DNA of 64,000 nucleotides. It comes from Herbaspirillum sp. meg3 (GTDB taxonomy: Bacteria > Pseudomonadota > Gammaproteobacteria > Burkholderiales > Burkholderiaceae_D). The stretch covers positions 3,658,001 through 3,722,000 of the forward strand of contig NZ_CP022736.1 of NCBI RefSeq assembly GCF_002257565.1, read 5' to 3'. Of the stretch, positions 1-8,154 are shown in pieces. The notes under the pieces were generated by a model that saw only the letters and a list, made by a program, of their open reading frames with translations, searched no databases and was not told the DNA's origin. Each line of letters begins with the position of its first letter. Position 1 is the first letter of the stretch. The translations under genes were made by a program, and so were the position numbers.

Positions 1-148
1 AAGCCGATTTAGCTTACCTCACGAAGTTCTGTTTCGTTATTTGCGGCCGATTATACAGAATAGTTTTTATTCTTGTCTAATCTGCGGGAACCTTGTTGCC
101 TGCTTCACAAGACATGCGACAAGGCATGCGACAAGGCATGCGTAAACG

Positions 149-175
149 ACAAAGCCCGCGCAAGGCGGGCTTTGT
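149..175 (-). terminator. intrinsic terminator-like hairpin downstream of hsp20
   Basis: Perfect 9-bp arms AAAGCCCGC (151-159) and GCGGGCTTT (165-173) enclose a 5-base loop. The hairpin lies on the downstream side of the hsp20 gene and probably ends its transcript. The flanking T-run is weak on both strands, so strength and direction are inferred. Confidence 0.6.
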
Positions 176-350
176 CAGACGTCGGCATGAACAATCACCG
201 ACGCTGCTTCTACAGCTGGAACAGCTACTTCTACAGCGGTACAACAACTTCTGCTGCAACTACTCAACTACTTCTACAGCTACTGGTACAACAGGTACAG
301 ATACACCGGGTACTTCTACAGCAACATCAACTACTCAGAGACTTTAACTA
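174..350 (-). repeat. degenerate 21-bp repeats with Val/Glu/Ala/Pro-rich coding character
   Basis: The 9-mer CTTCTACAG recurs at plus-strand positions 207, 228, 271 and 313, spaced 21, 43 and 42 bases, so the unit is about 21 bp with one extra base. Read on the minus strand the stretch gives VDVAVEVPGVSVPVV-like residues in one frame and VEVAVPAVEAA in another, ending at TGA (175-177) beside the terminator. No in-frame start codon was found. It looks like the frameshifted remnant of a repetitive protein, but a non-coding repeat cannot be excluded. Confidence 0.4.
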
Positions 351-360
351 CGCGCGGCAA

Positions 361-813
361 TCAGGCCGCGGTGCGTTCCAGGCGATGCACATTGTCGGCG
401 TTGATTTCGATCTTGCGCGGCTTCAGTGCTTCAGGTACTTCGCGCACCAGTTCGATGCTCAGCAGACCGTTTTCCATCTGTGCGCCGACGACCTTGATAT
501 GGTTCGCGAGCTGGAAGCGTTGTTCAAAATCACGTGCTGCGATACCGCGATGCAGGAAGGTCGGCGAGCCTTCTTCCTTCTGTTTGCGACCAACAATTTT
601 CAGTGTGTCGTTTTCAGCTTCGATGTCGATTTCAGCGTTGCTGAAACCGGCCACGGCCATGGTAATCCGGTATTTGTCGTCGGCAACCAGTTCGATGTTG
701 TACGGTGGATAGCTCGGTTGCGAATCCGCGCGCTGCGCGTTGTCAAACAGTTGAGCCAGGCGATCGAAACCGATTGCGGAGCGATAGAGTGGGGAGAAAT
801 CGTAAGTACGCAT
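361..813 (-). CDS. small heat-shock protein, Hsp20/IbpA family
   Basis: ATP-independent cytoplasmic holdase of 150 residues that binds unfolding proteins and passes them to DnaK/ClpB. The N-terminus MRTYDFSPLYRSAIGFDRL is typical of IbpA-type proteins. The alpha-crystallin domain spans about residues 35-125, and a C-terminal IEI supplies the I-x-I oligomer contact. The ATG at 813 was chosen because it begins this conserved N-terminus and is preceded by AAGGA about 7 bases upstream; an ATG at 879 would put the RNA hairpin inside the coding region. Single gene downstream of a LysR gene, with its own heat-shock-like promoter and a candidate RNA thermometer. Family assignment is secure; the choice between ibpA and other hsp20 names is not. 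Confidence 0.93.
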   Translation of the reverse strand: MRTYDFSPLYRSAIGFDRLAQLFDNAQRADSQPSYPPYNIELVADDKYRITMAVAGFSNAEIDIEAENDTLKIVGRKQKEEGSPTFLHRGIAARDFEQRFQLANHIKVVGAQMENGLLSIELVREVPEALKPRKIEINADNVHRLERTAA

Positions 814-912
814 AACAGTATCCTTTTGAAAAAGAAGCGATAGATAAACAAGAAACAAGCGCGAACCTCCATTGAGCATTCGCTAGACCGCGGGAAACTT
901 CCCGCTGCCTTG
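814..912 (-). promoter_or_regulatory. candidate ROSE-type RNA thermometer in the hsp20 leader
   Basis: The leader read on the minus strand can form a hairpin at 819-842 in which UAUC-G-CUU pairs with AAG-GAUA, masking the Shine-Dalgarno AAGGA. The left arm holds UCGCU, which fits the ROSE motif U(U/C)GCU with its unpaired G. Two more stems precede it: GCGGGAA/TTCCCGC, then AGCGAA/TTCGC. A leader of about 100 nt ending in an SD-masking hairpin matches ROSE layout upstream of hsp20 genes. The pairing was done by hand and no energy was calculated. Confidence 0.55.
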
Positions 913-918
913 TTACCG

Positions 919-946
919 ATATACGACCAGACTTTTTCTTTTCAAG
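919..946 (-). promoter_or_regulatory. candidate sigma-32 heat-shock promoter of hsp20
   Basis: On the minus strand CTTGAAAA (939-946) matches the sigma-32 -35 consensus CTTGAAA. After 12 bases comes TCGTATAT (919-926), a partial match to CCCCATNT. A start near 912 would give the leader described for the thermometer. The -35 box is convincing and the -10 box is weak. Confidence 0.5.
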
Positions 947-1009
947 AGGTTTTTTATCAAGCTTTTTTCAGCAATGTTTTTTGCGTTTTTTTTAACAATG
1001 CCTCTTGTT

Positions 1010-1870
1010 TTACCGACCGTCGTTTTTCATTGCCGCAACCACCGTGCGCAAAACTGCCTGCGCCCGACTGTCCCGCACATTGGTATGCAACATCACTTGC
1101 GCAAGAGGCAAAGACGGCAGCTTCATGCTCTTGCCGACATCGATGGCGCCGGCCGGTTTAACGCGATAGAGCAACGCCGTCACCGCCAGCCCCGCCGTCA
1201 CTGCAGCCGCGACGGCATGCACGCCACCGCCGATAAATACTTCCTTCCAGGAAATGCCGGCATCTTCCAGGCGCCGGACCGCCAACTCACGGACGCCGCA
1301 GGTATGCGAGAACGTTGCCAGCCGAAGCGGCTCGTTCGCGCGAGGTTGCCAGTGCGGTGCCGCGAACCAGCCCATGCGTTCTTCCTGGATCAGTTCGCCA
1401 TCGCTGCGCTCGCCATCACGGCGCACGATGACGGCATCCAGTTCGCCGCGGTCGTACATGACGAGCAAATCGCGCGAAGCGCCGATACGCACCTCGACGA
1501 TCACGCCGGGATCAAAGGCATTGACTTGGGCCAGAACCGCAGGAAAACCATCACCAGCGACGTGATCGCTGACGCCAAGACTGAGACGCGCCGTCGAGTT
1601 CTCAATGCGCCCCAGCGCCCTCTCATGGGCTGCCAGCAAGCCGCGTGCAGCATCAAGGAAACCGATGCCGTCCGACGATAAGCGAACCTGGCGCGGCGTA
1701 CGCTCGAGCAGGCGGCGGCCGAGCCTGTCCTCCAGCCTCTTCAGCTTGAGGCTGATGGCGGATTGCGTCGTGTATAAGGCCTCCGCTGCGCGTGTGAAAC
1801 TTTGCAAATCAGCAACAAGGACAAAAGCCTGGACGGCGTCAAGATCAAGCGGGCGTTGGGTCGGTTCCAT
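1010..1870 (-). CDS. LysR-family transcriptional regulator
   Basis: A 286-residue protein of usual LysR length. An N-terminal winged helix-turn-helix lies at about residues 8-67, with the typical stretch AAEALYTTQSAISLKLKRLE, followed by a periplasmic-binding-protein-like effector domain to the C-terminus. It is divergent from the tautomerase gene at 2054 across 183 bp of AT-rich DNA, the usual arrangement for a LysR protein that controls its neighbour and itself. The effector is unknown. The start ATG at 1870 begins just ahead of the helix-turn-helix region. Confidence 0.9.
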   Translation of the reverse strand: MEPTQRPLDLDAVQAFVLVADLQSFTRAAEALYTTQSAISLKLKRLEDRLGRRLLERTPRQVRLSSDGIGFLDAARGLLAAHERALGRIENSTARLSLGVSDHVAGDGFPAVLAQVNAFDPGVIVEVRIGASRDLLVMYDRGELDAVIVRRDGERSDGELIQEERMGWFAAPHWQPRANEPLRLATFSHTCGVRELAVRRLEDAGISWKEVFIGGGVHAVAAAVTAGLAVTALLYRVKPAGAIDVGKSMKLPSLPLAQVMLHTNVRDSRAQAVLRTVVAAMKNDGR

Positions 1871-2053
1871 TTTTGGGCGTATTTTGATTACTCATGATTC
1901 ACGGCCAATCATTTCAATTCAATATCATTGAAATACTTTTTGATGTATTTTTAAAATGATACGCTTGTTCTAAGATGCTTGCATACCCACTGCAATTCAC
2001 CTGTGGCTTACCGTTGAAACACCGTTGACCCACCCTCTTTGAAGGAGAACATC

Positions 2054-2437
2054 ATGCCTTTTGTCCGAGTCCATATTCGCCGCGGCGAAACCCGCGAATA
2101 CCGCAAAGCCATTCTCGATAATATCTACGAAGCGATGCTGGAAACTTTCAATGTCCCCAAGGATGACAAGTTCATGGTCGTGGACGAATACGATCCGGAC
2201 AATTTCGTGTTCGATAAAACGTATCTGAACATCGCGCGCAGCGACAAATTCGTGCTGATCCAGATCACGGCCAACAACACGCGCACCATCGACCAAAAGA
2301 AGGCGCTCTACGCGCGCATAGTCGAGCGCCTGGGGGAAGACCCGGGAATACGCTCTGAAGATGTCTTCATCAGTCTGGTGGAAGTGCTGAAAGAAAACTG
2401 GTCCTTCGGTAATGGCCTCGCGCAGTACGCGCTGTAA
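2054..2437 (+). CDS. tautomerase family protein (4-oxalocrotonate tautomerase superfamily)
   Basis: A 127-residue protein. Translation is taken from the ATG at 2054 so that Met is followed by Pro, since members of this superfamily use the N-terminal proline exposed by Met removal as catalytic base; GAAGGAGA lies 5-12 bases upstream. The sequence PFVRVHIRRG followed by two beta-alpha-beta halves suggests the fused type related to Tautomerase_3 and YusQ proteins rather than the 62-residue 4-OT. The substrate is unknown. The divergent LysR gene is its probable regulator. Confidence 0.82.
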   Translation: MPFVRVHIRRGETREYRKAILDNIYEAMLETFNVPKDDKFMVVDEYDPDNFVFDKTYLNIARSDKFVLIQITANNTRTIDQKKALYARIVERLGEDPGIRSEDVFISLVEVLKENWSFGNGLAQYAL

Positions 2438-2483
2438 GCAGAATCAACAGCAAAGGCACCTGAAGCGCCGTAGCCTGATAGCA

Positions 2484-2506
2484 TGGCAGGTCTGAATAAC
2501 CTGCCA
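2484..2506 (+). terminator. hairpin after the tautomerase gene
   Basis: TGGCAGGT (2484-2491) pairs with ACCTGCCA (2499-2506) over a 7-base loop. No T-run follows, so it may be a weak terminator or a processing hairpin between the tautomerase gene and the hydrolase gene. Confidence 0.35.
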
Positions 2507-2525
2507 CGCATATCCATACTCATTC

Positions 2526-3638
2526 ATGCCTTCTTCCTCGTCGAATAACTCGAACAGCGCGAACAGATCATCCCCCGGGCGCAAGCGTCTGCGCAATATT
2601 GCTTTGATTCTCGTGCTCATCAGCGCCGGCTGCGCGGCAGCAAGCAAGTACTACGATCCTGACAAACCCAATCGCACGCCGTCGGGCTTCCGCAATAACT
2701 ATCCGCAAGAGCCGCGCGCCTCGCTGCTGAAATGGCAATGGGAACGCATCACGCAAGGCGTACCGAAAGCACCGGCCAATAACTATCAGTTCCCGATGGC
2801 CACGCCCGAGATCGCCTGGCTGCAATCCAGCAAGACGACGCCGAGCGTGACCTGGATCAGCCATGCAACAGCATTGCTGCAGATCGACGGCATGAACGTC
2901 ATCACCGACCCGATGTTTTCTGATCGCGCCTCGCCCTTCAGCTTCGTCGGCCCCAAGCGCAAAGTACCGCTCAACATCACGCTGACGCAATTGCCGCACA
3001 TTGACGTGGTGGTGATTTCGCATAACCACTACGACCATCTGGATCAGGCCAGTGTTGAACAATTGAATAAACAGGCCGGCGGGCCGCCCTTGTTTCTGGT
3101 GCCGCTGGGTGTGAAGGATTGGATGGCGGGCGTGGGTATCACCAATGTGCGGGAGCTGGATTGGTGGGACAAGACGGTCGTGGGCAAACTCGACATCCAT
3201 TTCGTCCCGGCGCAACATTGGTCGGCACGGGGATTGATGGATCGCTCAGAGACCTTGTGGGGAGGCTGGGTGATCAAGACCGGTGAAGGTGCAGCGCATC
3301 CGTTCTCGGTCTTTTTTGCCGGCGACACGGGTTATTCAAAGGATTTTCAAGACATCGGCCGCCGGTTCGGCGGCTTCGATCTGGCGCTGATTCCCATCGG
3401 TGCCTATGCACCACGCTGGTTCATGAAGGGCCAACACGTCGATCCTGAAGAAGCCGTGCAGATTCACAAGGACGTGCATGCGAAACGTTCCATCGGCATC
3501 CATTGGGGCACGTTCGAACTGGCGGATGAGTCACTTGACGAGCCGCCAAAATTGCTCGCAGAAGCGGCGAAAAACGCGGGGTTGCCCGAAGGTGAATTTA
3601 CGGTGCTAAAGCACGGTGAAACACTCAAGCTGGATTAA
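2526..3638 (+). CDS. metallo-beta-lactamase-fold hydrolase, NAPE-PLD-like, membrane anchored
   Basis: 370 residues. A Ser/Asn-rich N-terminus is followed by a hydrophobic segment at about residues 25-40 ending in SAGC, which could be a signal anchor or a poor lipobox. The metal-binding core is clear: HNHYDH, a later FFAGDTGYS with the bridging Asp, and a C-terminal IGIHWGTF histidine. The NPY(Y)PQEP start region, the WISHATALLQI strand and the motif order resemble NAPE-hydrolysing phospholipase D and other MBL-fold metallo-hydrolases. An envelope-side phosphodiesterase or lipid hydrolase is likely, but the substrate cannot be named. Confidence 0.82.
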   Translation: MPSSSSNNSNSANRSSPGRKRLRNIALILVLISAGCAAASKYYDPDKPNRTPSGFRNNYPQEPRASLLKWQWERITQGVPKAPANNYQFPMATPEIAWLQSSKTTPSVTWISHATALLQIDGMNVITDPMFSDRASPFSFVGPKRKVPLNITLTQLPHIDVVVISHNHYDHLDQASVEQLNKQAGGPPLFLVPLGVKDWMAGVGITNVRELDWWDKTVVGKLDIHFVPAQHWSARGLMDRSETLWGGWVIKTGEGAAHPFSVFFAGDTGYSKDFQDIGRRFGGFDLALIPIGAYAPRWFMKGQHVDPEEAVQIHKDVHAKRSIGIHWGTFELADESLDEPPKLLAEAAKNAGLPEGEFTVLKHGETLKLD

Positions 3639-3826
3639 GTAAGAGACGGAGGTCTAGATTTACTGCGGATATGGCAGCGGTCAACGCTGCCGGCAATGAT
3701 GTAACTATTCAGTCAGAGGTGGTCTTTGAGAGAGCACATCCAAAGCCGCTTTCGCTTCTGAACAACTCCACTCCTCCCTCCCCGCGCTCTGCATTGAGCA
3801 CCGACAAGCGAGACTTACCACAAGGT

Positions 3827-4537
3827 TTAAGCGTCCCGCTCCACGCGATTGCGGCCGCCGTGTTTGGCTTTATACAAGGCGGCGTCTGCACGTGCGTAAG
3901 CATCTTCAAAATCGGCGCCGACGTCGCTCCAGGAGATACCGAAGCTGGATGTCACCGGGCGTGACGGCAGGCAGGGAAAGACTTCCTGCACGATGGCGAG
4001 ACGGATTTCTTCTGCGATGACCACCGCTGCATCGAGCGATACGCCGGGCAGCAGGATGGTGAATTCCTCGCCACCGACGCGGCCGATTTCGCCTTCGCCG
4101 TTGAGGGTGTTACGCAAGCGGTTTACCAGTTCGCGGATAACGGCGTCGCCGGTTGGGTGGCCGAATTCGTCGTTGATGCGTTTGAAAAAATCGATGTCGA
4201 GGACGACGAGGGACAGCGAGGTTTTCTTGAGGAAGTGATGTGCGCGTTCGAAGATGGCGCCACGGTTGAGCGCGCCGGTGAGGTTGTCGTGCCTGGCTTT
4301 GTAGTCTAGCTCATCAGTGAGTTGTTGCAGTTTGGAGTTGAGCTGATTGAGTTCGCGCTCGGTGCGGTCGCTGCGGGCAATCAGGCGGCGGCTTTCGCGC
4401 ATGAGGCGGCCGTAGCTTTTTACCAGTTCTTCCAGGGCTTGCCGATATTGCTCGGGCTCGTCAGCGCCGCTGGCCACGACTTGCGTGGCGCGGGTGAGAA
4501 CTGCGGTCTCGGCTTCAAAGAGGTCGACGTCGCTCAT
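3827..4537 (-). CDS. siaD: SiaD-like diguanylate cyclase
   Basis: 236 residues: a predicted coiled-coil region at about 25-80, then a GGDEF domain with DNLTGALNRG, DIDFFKRIND and the active loop GGEEF at 155-159. It should make cyclic di-GMP from two GTP. No RxxD inhibitory site precedes the loop (the residues there are GEGEIGRV), so classic product inhibition is unlikely. Its start overlaps the siaC stop (ATGA, 4534-4537), and it is the last gene of the siaABCD order known from Pseudomonas aeruginosa, where SiaC binding activates SiaD. The symbol rests on synteny and domain match. Confidence 0.86.
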   Translation of the reverse strand: MSDVDLFEAETAVLTRATQVVASGADEPEQYRQALEELVKSYGRLMRESRRLIARSDRTERELNQLNSKLQQLTDELDYKARHDNLTGALNRGAIFERAHHFLKKTSLSLVVLDIDFFKRINDEFGHPTGDAVIRELVNRLRNTLNGEGEIGRVGGEEFTILLPGVSLDAAVVIAEEIRLAIVQEVFPCLPSRPVTSSFGISWSDVGADFEDAYARADAALYKAKHGGRNRVERDA

Positions 4538-4926
4538 TCGCTTTTTACTGCCTGATCGTGGAAAACAAGATTGGGGAAGTCTTCGCTCAGCTCCTGGCCG
4601 AACTCGAAGATGGTGTCGTCTTCTTCGTCGTGGTACCAGTTGAGGATGACTTCGGTGCCGGACTTGGCTTTTTCATTCAGCGTGCCGAACAGCGAGAACA
4701 ACATCTTGGTGCTGGAGCTGTTGAAGTAGGCCAGCGCCACGTTGACCGTGATGCTTGTGCCTGCAGTTTCCTGCTCCAGAAACTGGCGCAGCACGGCGAT
4801 GATGTCGCCCCAGAACTGCGCGGCGTTTTCCGGATAGGACTCCCCTTTCAGCGAGAGCTTGCGCTCGTCGAAACGAAAATCGACTTCAGGGGAACTGGCA
4901 CTGGCCGCGATAAATAAGTTATCCAT
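4534..4926 (-). CDS. siaC: SiaC-like regulatory phosphoprotein (DUF1987)
   Basis: 130-residue soluble protein. The stretch ALAYFNSSSTKMLFSLFG resembles the phosphorylation segment of SiaC; Thr73 is the likely counterpart of Thr68 in P. aeruginosa. In that system SiaB phosphorylates SiaC, SiaA dephosphorylates it, and unphosphorylated SiaC activates the cyclase SiaD. The acidic C-terminal WYHDEEDDTIFEFGQELSE is also family-like. It overlaps siaD by four bases and follows siaB after 85 bp. Confidence 0.87.
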   Translation of the reverse strand: MDNLFIAASASSPEVDFRFDERKLSLKGESYPENAAQFWGDIIAVLRQFLEQETAGTSITVNVALAYFNSSSTKMLFSLFGTLNEKAKSGTEVILNWYHDEEDDTIFEFGQELSEDFPNLVFHDQAVKSE

Positions 4927-5011
4927 ATTTACATTCTTTATTCAAACAAACCACGAGGAACATCTCTTCCGCCATCACGCTGCCACATTCGACAACGCAC
5001 GGCATGGCGGG

Positions 5012-5584
5012 TCAGATCGTCGCTCTTAAATAAAACATTGAGGTGCCGTCGGCTGCCGGCGGCGAGAATTCAAACTCCAGCGGCTCGCTGGCATCGCGCG
5101 CCATCGTCAGGAAACCGAGGCCGGCGCCTTTGCTGTCGGGCGGCGTCTCGGAGCGCAGCATCTCCTTATACTCCAATTTGATTTCGTCGATGGTGAGCGA
5201 GCGCAGATGCTCCAGCTTCTCGCGCAGTTTTTCGGCGACGACGGCGTTGACCGGATTGGAGCAATGCAGGTAGTAGCGCTCGTTGGTCAGCGAGATGAAG
5301 ACTGCGCCGTGACGCATGCCGGCTTCCGCGATGCCTTCCTTGTCATACGAATCGGCTGAGTAATGCACGATGTTTTGTGTCATCTCGATAAAGGACGAAA
5401 ACAACTTGCGGCGTGTGACAGCGACCGCCCCGGTGTGCTCGGCACGCAGTTTGACGGCATCGGCCATGGCGGCAATGATCGTTTGCGAAAAATACCCGAC
5501 GTAGTAAAAGATCACGTCGCGCCGCTCGACGCATCGGTGAAAATCATCCCACTGCTGTTGAATCCCGTTCATAGGTATCTGCAC
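5012..5584 (-). CDS. siaB: SiaB-like protein kinase
   Basis: 190 residues with a small GHKL-type ATP-binding fold: an N-box-like FIEMTQNIVHYS (E67, N71) and a G-box-like DSKGAGLGFLTMARDAS near residues 150-166. SiaB of P. aeruginosa phosphorylates the threonine of SiaC. The GTG at 5584 gives MQIPMNG; the in-frame ATG at 5572 is an equally possible start, and neither has a strong ribosome binding site. The gene begins 7 bp after siaA, which suggests co-transcription. Confidence 0.85.
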   Translation of the reverse strand: MQIPMNGIQQQWDDFHRCVERRDVIFYYVGYFSQTIIAAMADAVKLRAEHTGAVAVTRRKLFSSFIEMTQNIVHYSADSYDKEGIAEAGMRHGAVFISLTNERYYLHCSNPVNAVVAEKLREKLEHLRSLTIDEIKLEYKEMLRSETPPDSKGAGLGFLTMARDASEPLEFEFSPPAADGTSMFYLRATI

Positions 5585-5591
5585 TCTACTT

Positions 5592-6845
5592 CTACTTGCT
5601 GTTAATCGATCCGCGCAGGCGGAAACTGAAAAAGGTCAGGTCATCGCGGCGACGCTGCTGGCCCTGGTAGTTCTTTTGTTCTTCCATGATCTTCTTGCCG
5701 AATTCGGCCATGGGCAGATCACGGCTGGCGCGCATGGCGTTGCGCAGGCGCTGCTTGCCGAAGGCGATATTCTTCGGACCGCCGATCTGGTCGATGATGC
5801 CGTCGGTGGCGGTCATGACGACCGCGCCTTCGCTCAGTTGCACGCTGCGGTTGCTCCACTTCATGTCGTCAGGCGTATCGATGTAGCCGAGGCCGGTGCG
5901 CGCACCGTCGAAGGTCTGCACTTCTTCCGCACCGGGCAGGAGCACCAGCAATGGCATCTTGGCGCTGGCGTAGGTCAGGCTGTCGGTGGCGGCTTCAAAC
6001 CAGAAGAAGCAGGCATCCATGCCATCGTCGGATTCGGAACGCTGCTCTGCCGTGGCGTGCTGGCCGAGGACGCTCTTCATGCTGCGATTGACCTCGCCCA
6101 TGACGCGTGCGGGATCGTGCGGACCGTGCTGTTCCAACGCTTGCTTGAGGGATGACGACGCGATCAGCGTCAAGAAGGCGCCGGGCACGCCGTGCCCCGT
6201 ACAGTCAGCGACGGCGGCAAACCAGCCGTCGGCATAGCGTTCGAAATGGTAGAAGTCGCCGCCGACCACGTCGCGCGGCTCCCAGATCAGGCAGGCATCG
6301 GCCAGCGCTTGCGACATGGCCGTGCGCGAGGCGCTCAGCATGGCCCGCTGGATGACGCTGGCGTAGTCGATGCTTTGCATGACCTGGCGATTTTTTTCTG
6401 CCTGCAGCGAGACCATCATGCGCATCAGATCCAGGCCGGAGCCGAGGCCGGCGAACTTGCCCTGGTTGACGATCATGAAGCCGTCCGCCAATGTCTTGTC
6501 GCCGGATTCCACCGCCAGCGCGCCAAGCGTCTCAATGGAGGTGTCGACTTCGACGATGAGCGGGTCTTTGTCCATGAAGGCGATACAGCTCTTCTTTTCG
6601 TAGAGCTCGCGGTGGTAGGGCTTGGACATCTGCGACATGAAGATATTGCGGCTGATGAGCCCGATCGGGTGGCCGTTCTCCAGCACCGGCAGGCTGATCA
6701 GCTCGCGATGGCGTCCGAATACCTCCAACACCTTGGCGTTGTTCTCTTCGAAGGTGACTGCGGGTACGCTCACCGCCAACGCGCTGGCTGTCGGTTGTTG
6801 CAAATGACGCCCTGCCATCGGCGCAAGGCTAAAATCGGTGTCCAC
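5592..6845 (-). CDS. siaA: SiaA-like PP2C (SpoIIE-type) phosphatase with N-terminal CBS pair
   Basis: 417 residues from a GTG start preceded by AGGGA. Residues about 20-145 look like a CBS domain pair (for example LPVLENGHPIGLISR). A short helical linker follows, then a PP2C/SpoIIE phosphatase domain at about 175-410 with metal-binding motifs DVVGGDF (192-198), ADCTGHG (213-219), ATDGIID and a late RRRDDLTF. It should dephosphorylate SiaC and switch the cyclase on. P. aeruginosa SiaA is a membrane protein with a periplasmic sensor and HAMP domain; here no membrane segment is visible, so the input is probably a cytoplasmic nucleotide. First gene of the operon. Confidence 0.85.
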   Translation of the reverse strand: MDTDFSLAPMAGRHLQQPTASALAVSVPAVTFEENNAKVLEVFGRHRELISLPVLENGHPIGLISRNIFMSQMSKPYHRELYEKKSCIAFMDKDPLIVEVDTSIETLGALAVESGDKTLADGFMIVNQGKFAGLGSGLDLMRMMVSLQAEKNRQVMQSIDYASVIQRAMLSASRTAMSQALADACLIWEPRDVVGGDFYHFERYADGWFAAVADCTGHGVPGAFLTLIASSSLKQALEQHGPHDPARVMGEVNRSMKSVLGQHATAEQRSESDDGMDACFFWFEAATDSLTYASAKMPLLVLLPGAEEVQTFDGARTGLGYIDTPDDMKWSNRSVQLSEGAVVMTATDGIIDQIGGPKNIAFGKQRLRNAMRASRDLPMAEFGKKIMEEQKNYQGQQRRRDDLTFFSFRLRGSINSK

Positions 6846-6994
6846 GTGATCCCTGTCCCTGTTAACTGCAAAACAGCAAATTGTTGTTTAACCAGCAATT
6901 TTAGTTAACTAGTGTGACAGCGATATGACGCTCTCAACATCCAGGCGGGACGGGCGATACAGGCGGCCTGCGGTCTGATTTCCTTCAAAACAAA

Positions 6995-8059
6995 CTACTT
7001 CCTGACGCTCATCCGGTATGCGGTAGTCTGCCGGTAGACCTGGCCCGGCCGCAAGATGACGGCTTCCCGCTCAGGCGTGTTGACCTGATCCGGATAGGCT
7101 TGCGCTTCCAGACAAAAGCCATCGTGGATGGCATAGGGTTGCATCGCACGCCCCTGCACGCCTTTGAGAAAATTGCCGCTGTAGAACTGCAGGCCGTTCT
7201 CGGTAGTCGAGACGGTCAGCTCACGCCCTGAACCCGGATCGTAGACCGTCGCCACGTCGCGCAGCGGCTGGACCTTGCGTCCCGGCTCCTCGACAACATC
7301 GTTTTCCCGGCGCAGGCAATAGCAGTGGTCGAAGCCACCGGCCACGCTGAGCTGTTCGTCGGGCCATGCCAGACGCGGGCCAATCGGTGCAGGCTGGCGG
7401 AAGTCGAAGGCGCTGCCGGCCACGTTGGCGGCTTTTTCAGGAATCAGTCTGCGGTCGACTTGCAGGTAAGCGTCGGCATCGATGGAGAGGATGTGGTCGC
7501 AGATGTCGCCGGCACCGCCGTTGAGGTTGAAGTAGCCGTGCGAGGTCAGGTTGATCGGCGTGGGTGCATCGGTCGTGGCGGTGTAGTCGATGCGCAACTG
7601 GCCGTCGTCATCCAGCCGGTACAACACCGAGGTCAGCACGTTGCCGGGAAACCCCGCCGCGCCGTCCGGTGACGCCAGCGTCATCCTCAGGCCTTCCGGA
7701 TCGGTCTGCACCTGCCACGGCATCAGGTGAAATCCGCCCTTCCCGCCGTGCAGATGATTGTCGCCTTCATTGCGGTCGATCTGATAATCGACGCCATCCA
7801 GCGTGAACCGGCCGTTGGCAATGCGATTGCCCCAGCGTCCGATCACGCCGCCGAAGAAAGCCGGATTGGCGAGATAACCGTCGCAGTCCGGATAACCGAG
7901 CAGGACGTCGGCTTCGCGGCCGTAACGGTCAGGCACCCACCACGAGATCAGCGTGGCGCCGCGGTCGCTGATGACGACGCGCATGTCGTGTGCATTGCGC
8001 AAGGTGTAGAGGGTGATGCCATGGTCGGCGGGAGCGCTGGTGATTGTGAAATGTGTCAT
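6995..8059 (-). CDS. galM: aldose 1-epimerase (mutarotase)
   Basis: 354 residues, normal GalM length. It interconverts alpha and beta anomers of aldoses. Visible motifs are GGVIGRWGNRIANGRF, NHLHGGKGGF, LTSHGYFNLNG with the catalytic His, and CLEAQAYPDQVN with the catalytic Glu. It lies 95 bp downstream of xylR on the same strand and divergent from the xylose operon, so its likely role is to supply the pyranose anomer used by the xylose dehydrogenase. Confidence 0.92.
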   Translation of the reverse strand: MTHFTITSAPADHGITLYTLRNAHDMRVVISDRGATLISWWVPDRYGREADVLLGYPDCDGYLANPAFFGGVIGRWGNRIANGRFTLDGVDYQIDRNEGDNHLHGGKGGFHLMPWQVQTDPEGLRMTLASPDGAAGFPGNVLTSVLYRLDDDGQLRIDYTATTDAPTPINLTSHGYFNLNGGAGDICDHILSIDADAYLQVDRRLIPEKAANVAGSAFDFRQPAPIGPRLAWPDEQLSVAGGFDHCYCLRRENDVVEEPGRKVQPLRDVATVYDPGSGRELTVSTTENGLQFYSGNFLKGVQGRAMQPYAIHDGFCLEAQAYPDQVNTPEREAVILRPGQVYRQTTAYRMSVRK

Positions 8060-8154
8060 CGTCTGAAAAATTGGCGATGGATTGAATGCCTCAATCCATT
8101 CGTTTGATTGCTTATGCGTTCGTCTATGCGTTTGTCTACTTGTTCCTGCCCTGC

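Noticed and set aside
73..843. Long plus-strand frame of 256 codons over the hsp20 gene
   Set aside because: It is the mirror frame of the Hsp20 coding region, has no family resemblance and begins in a repeat-rich stretch.
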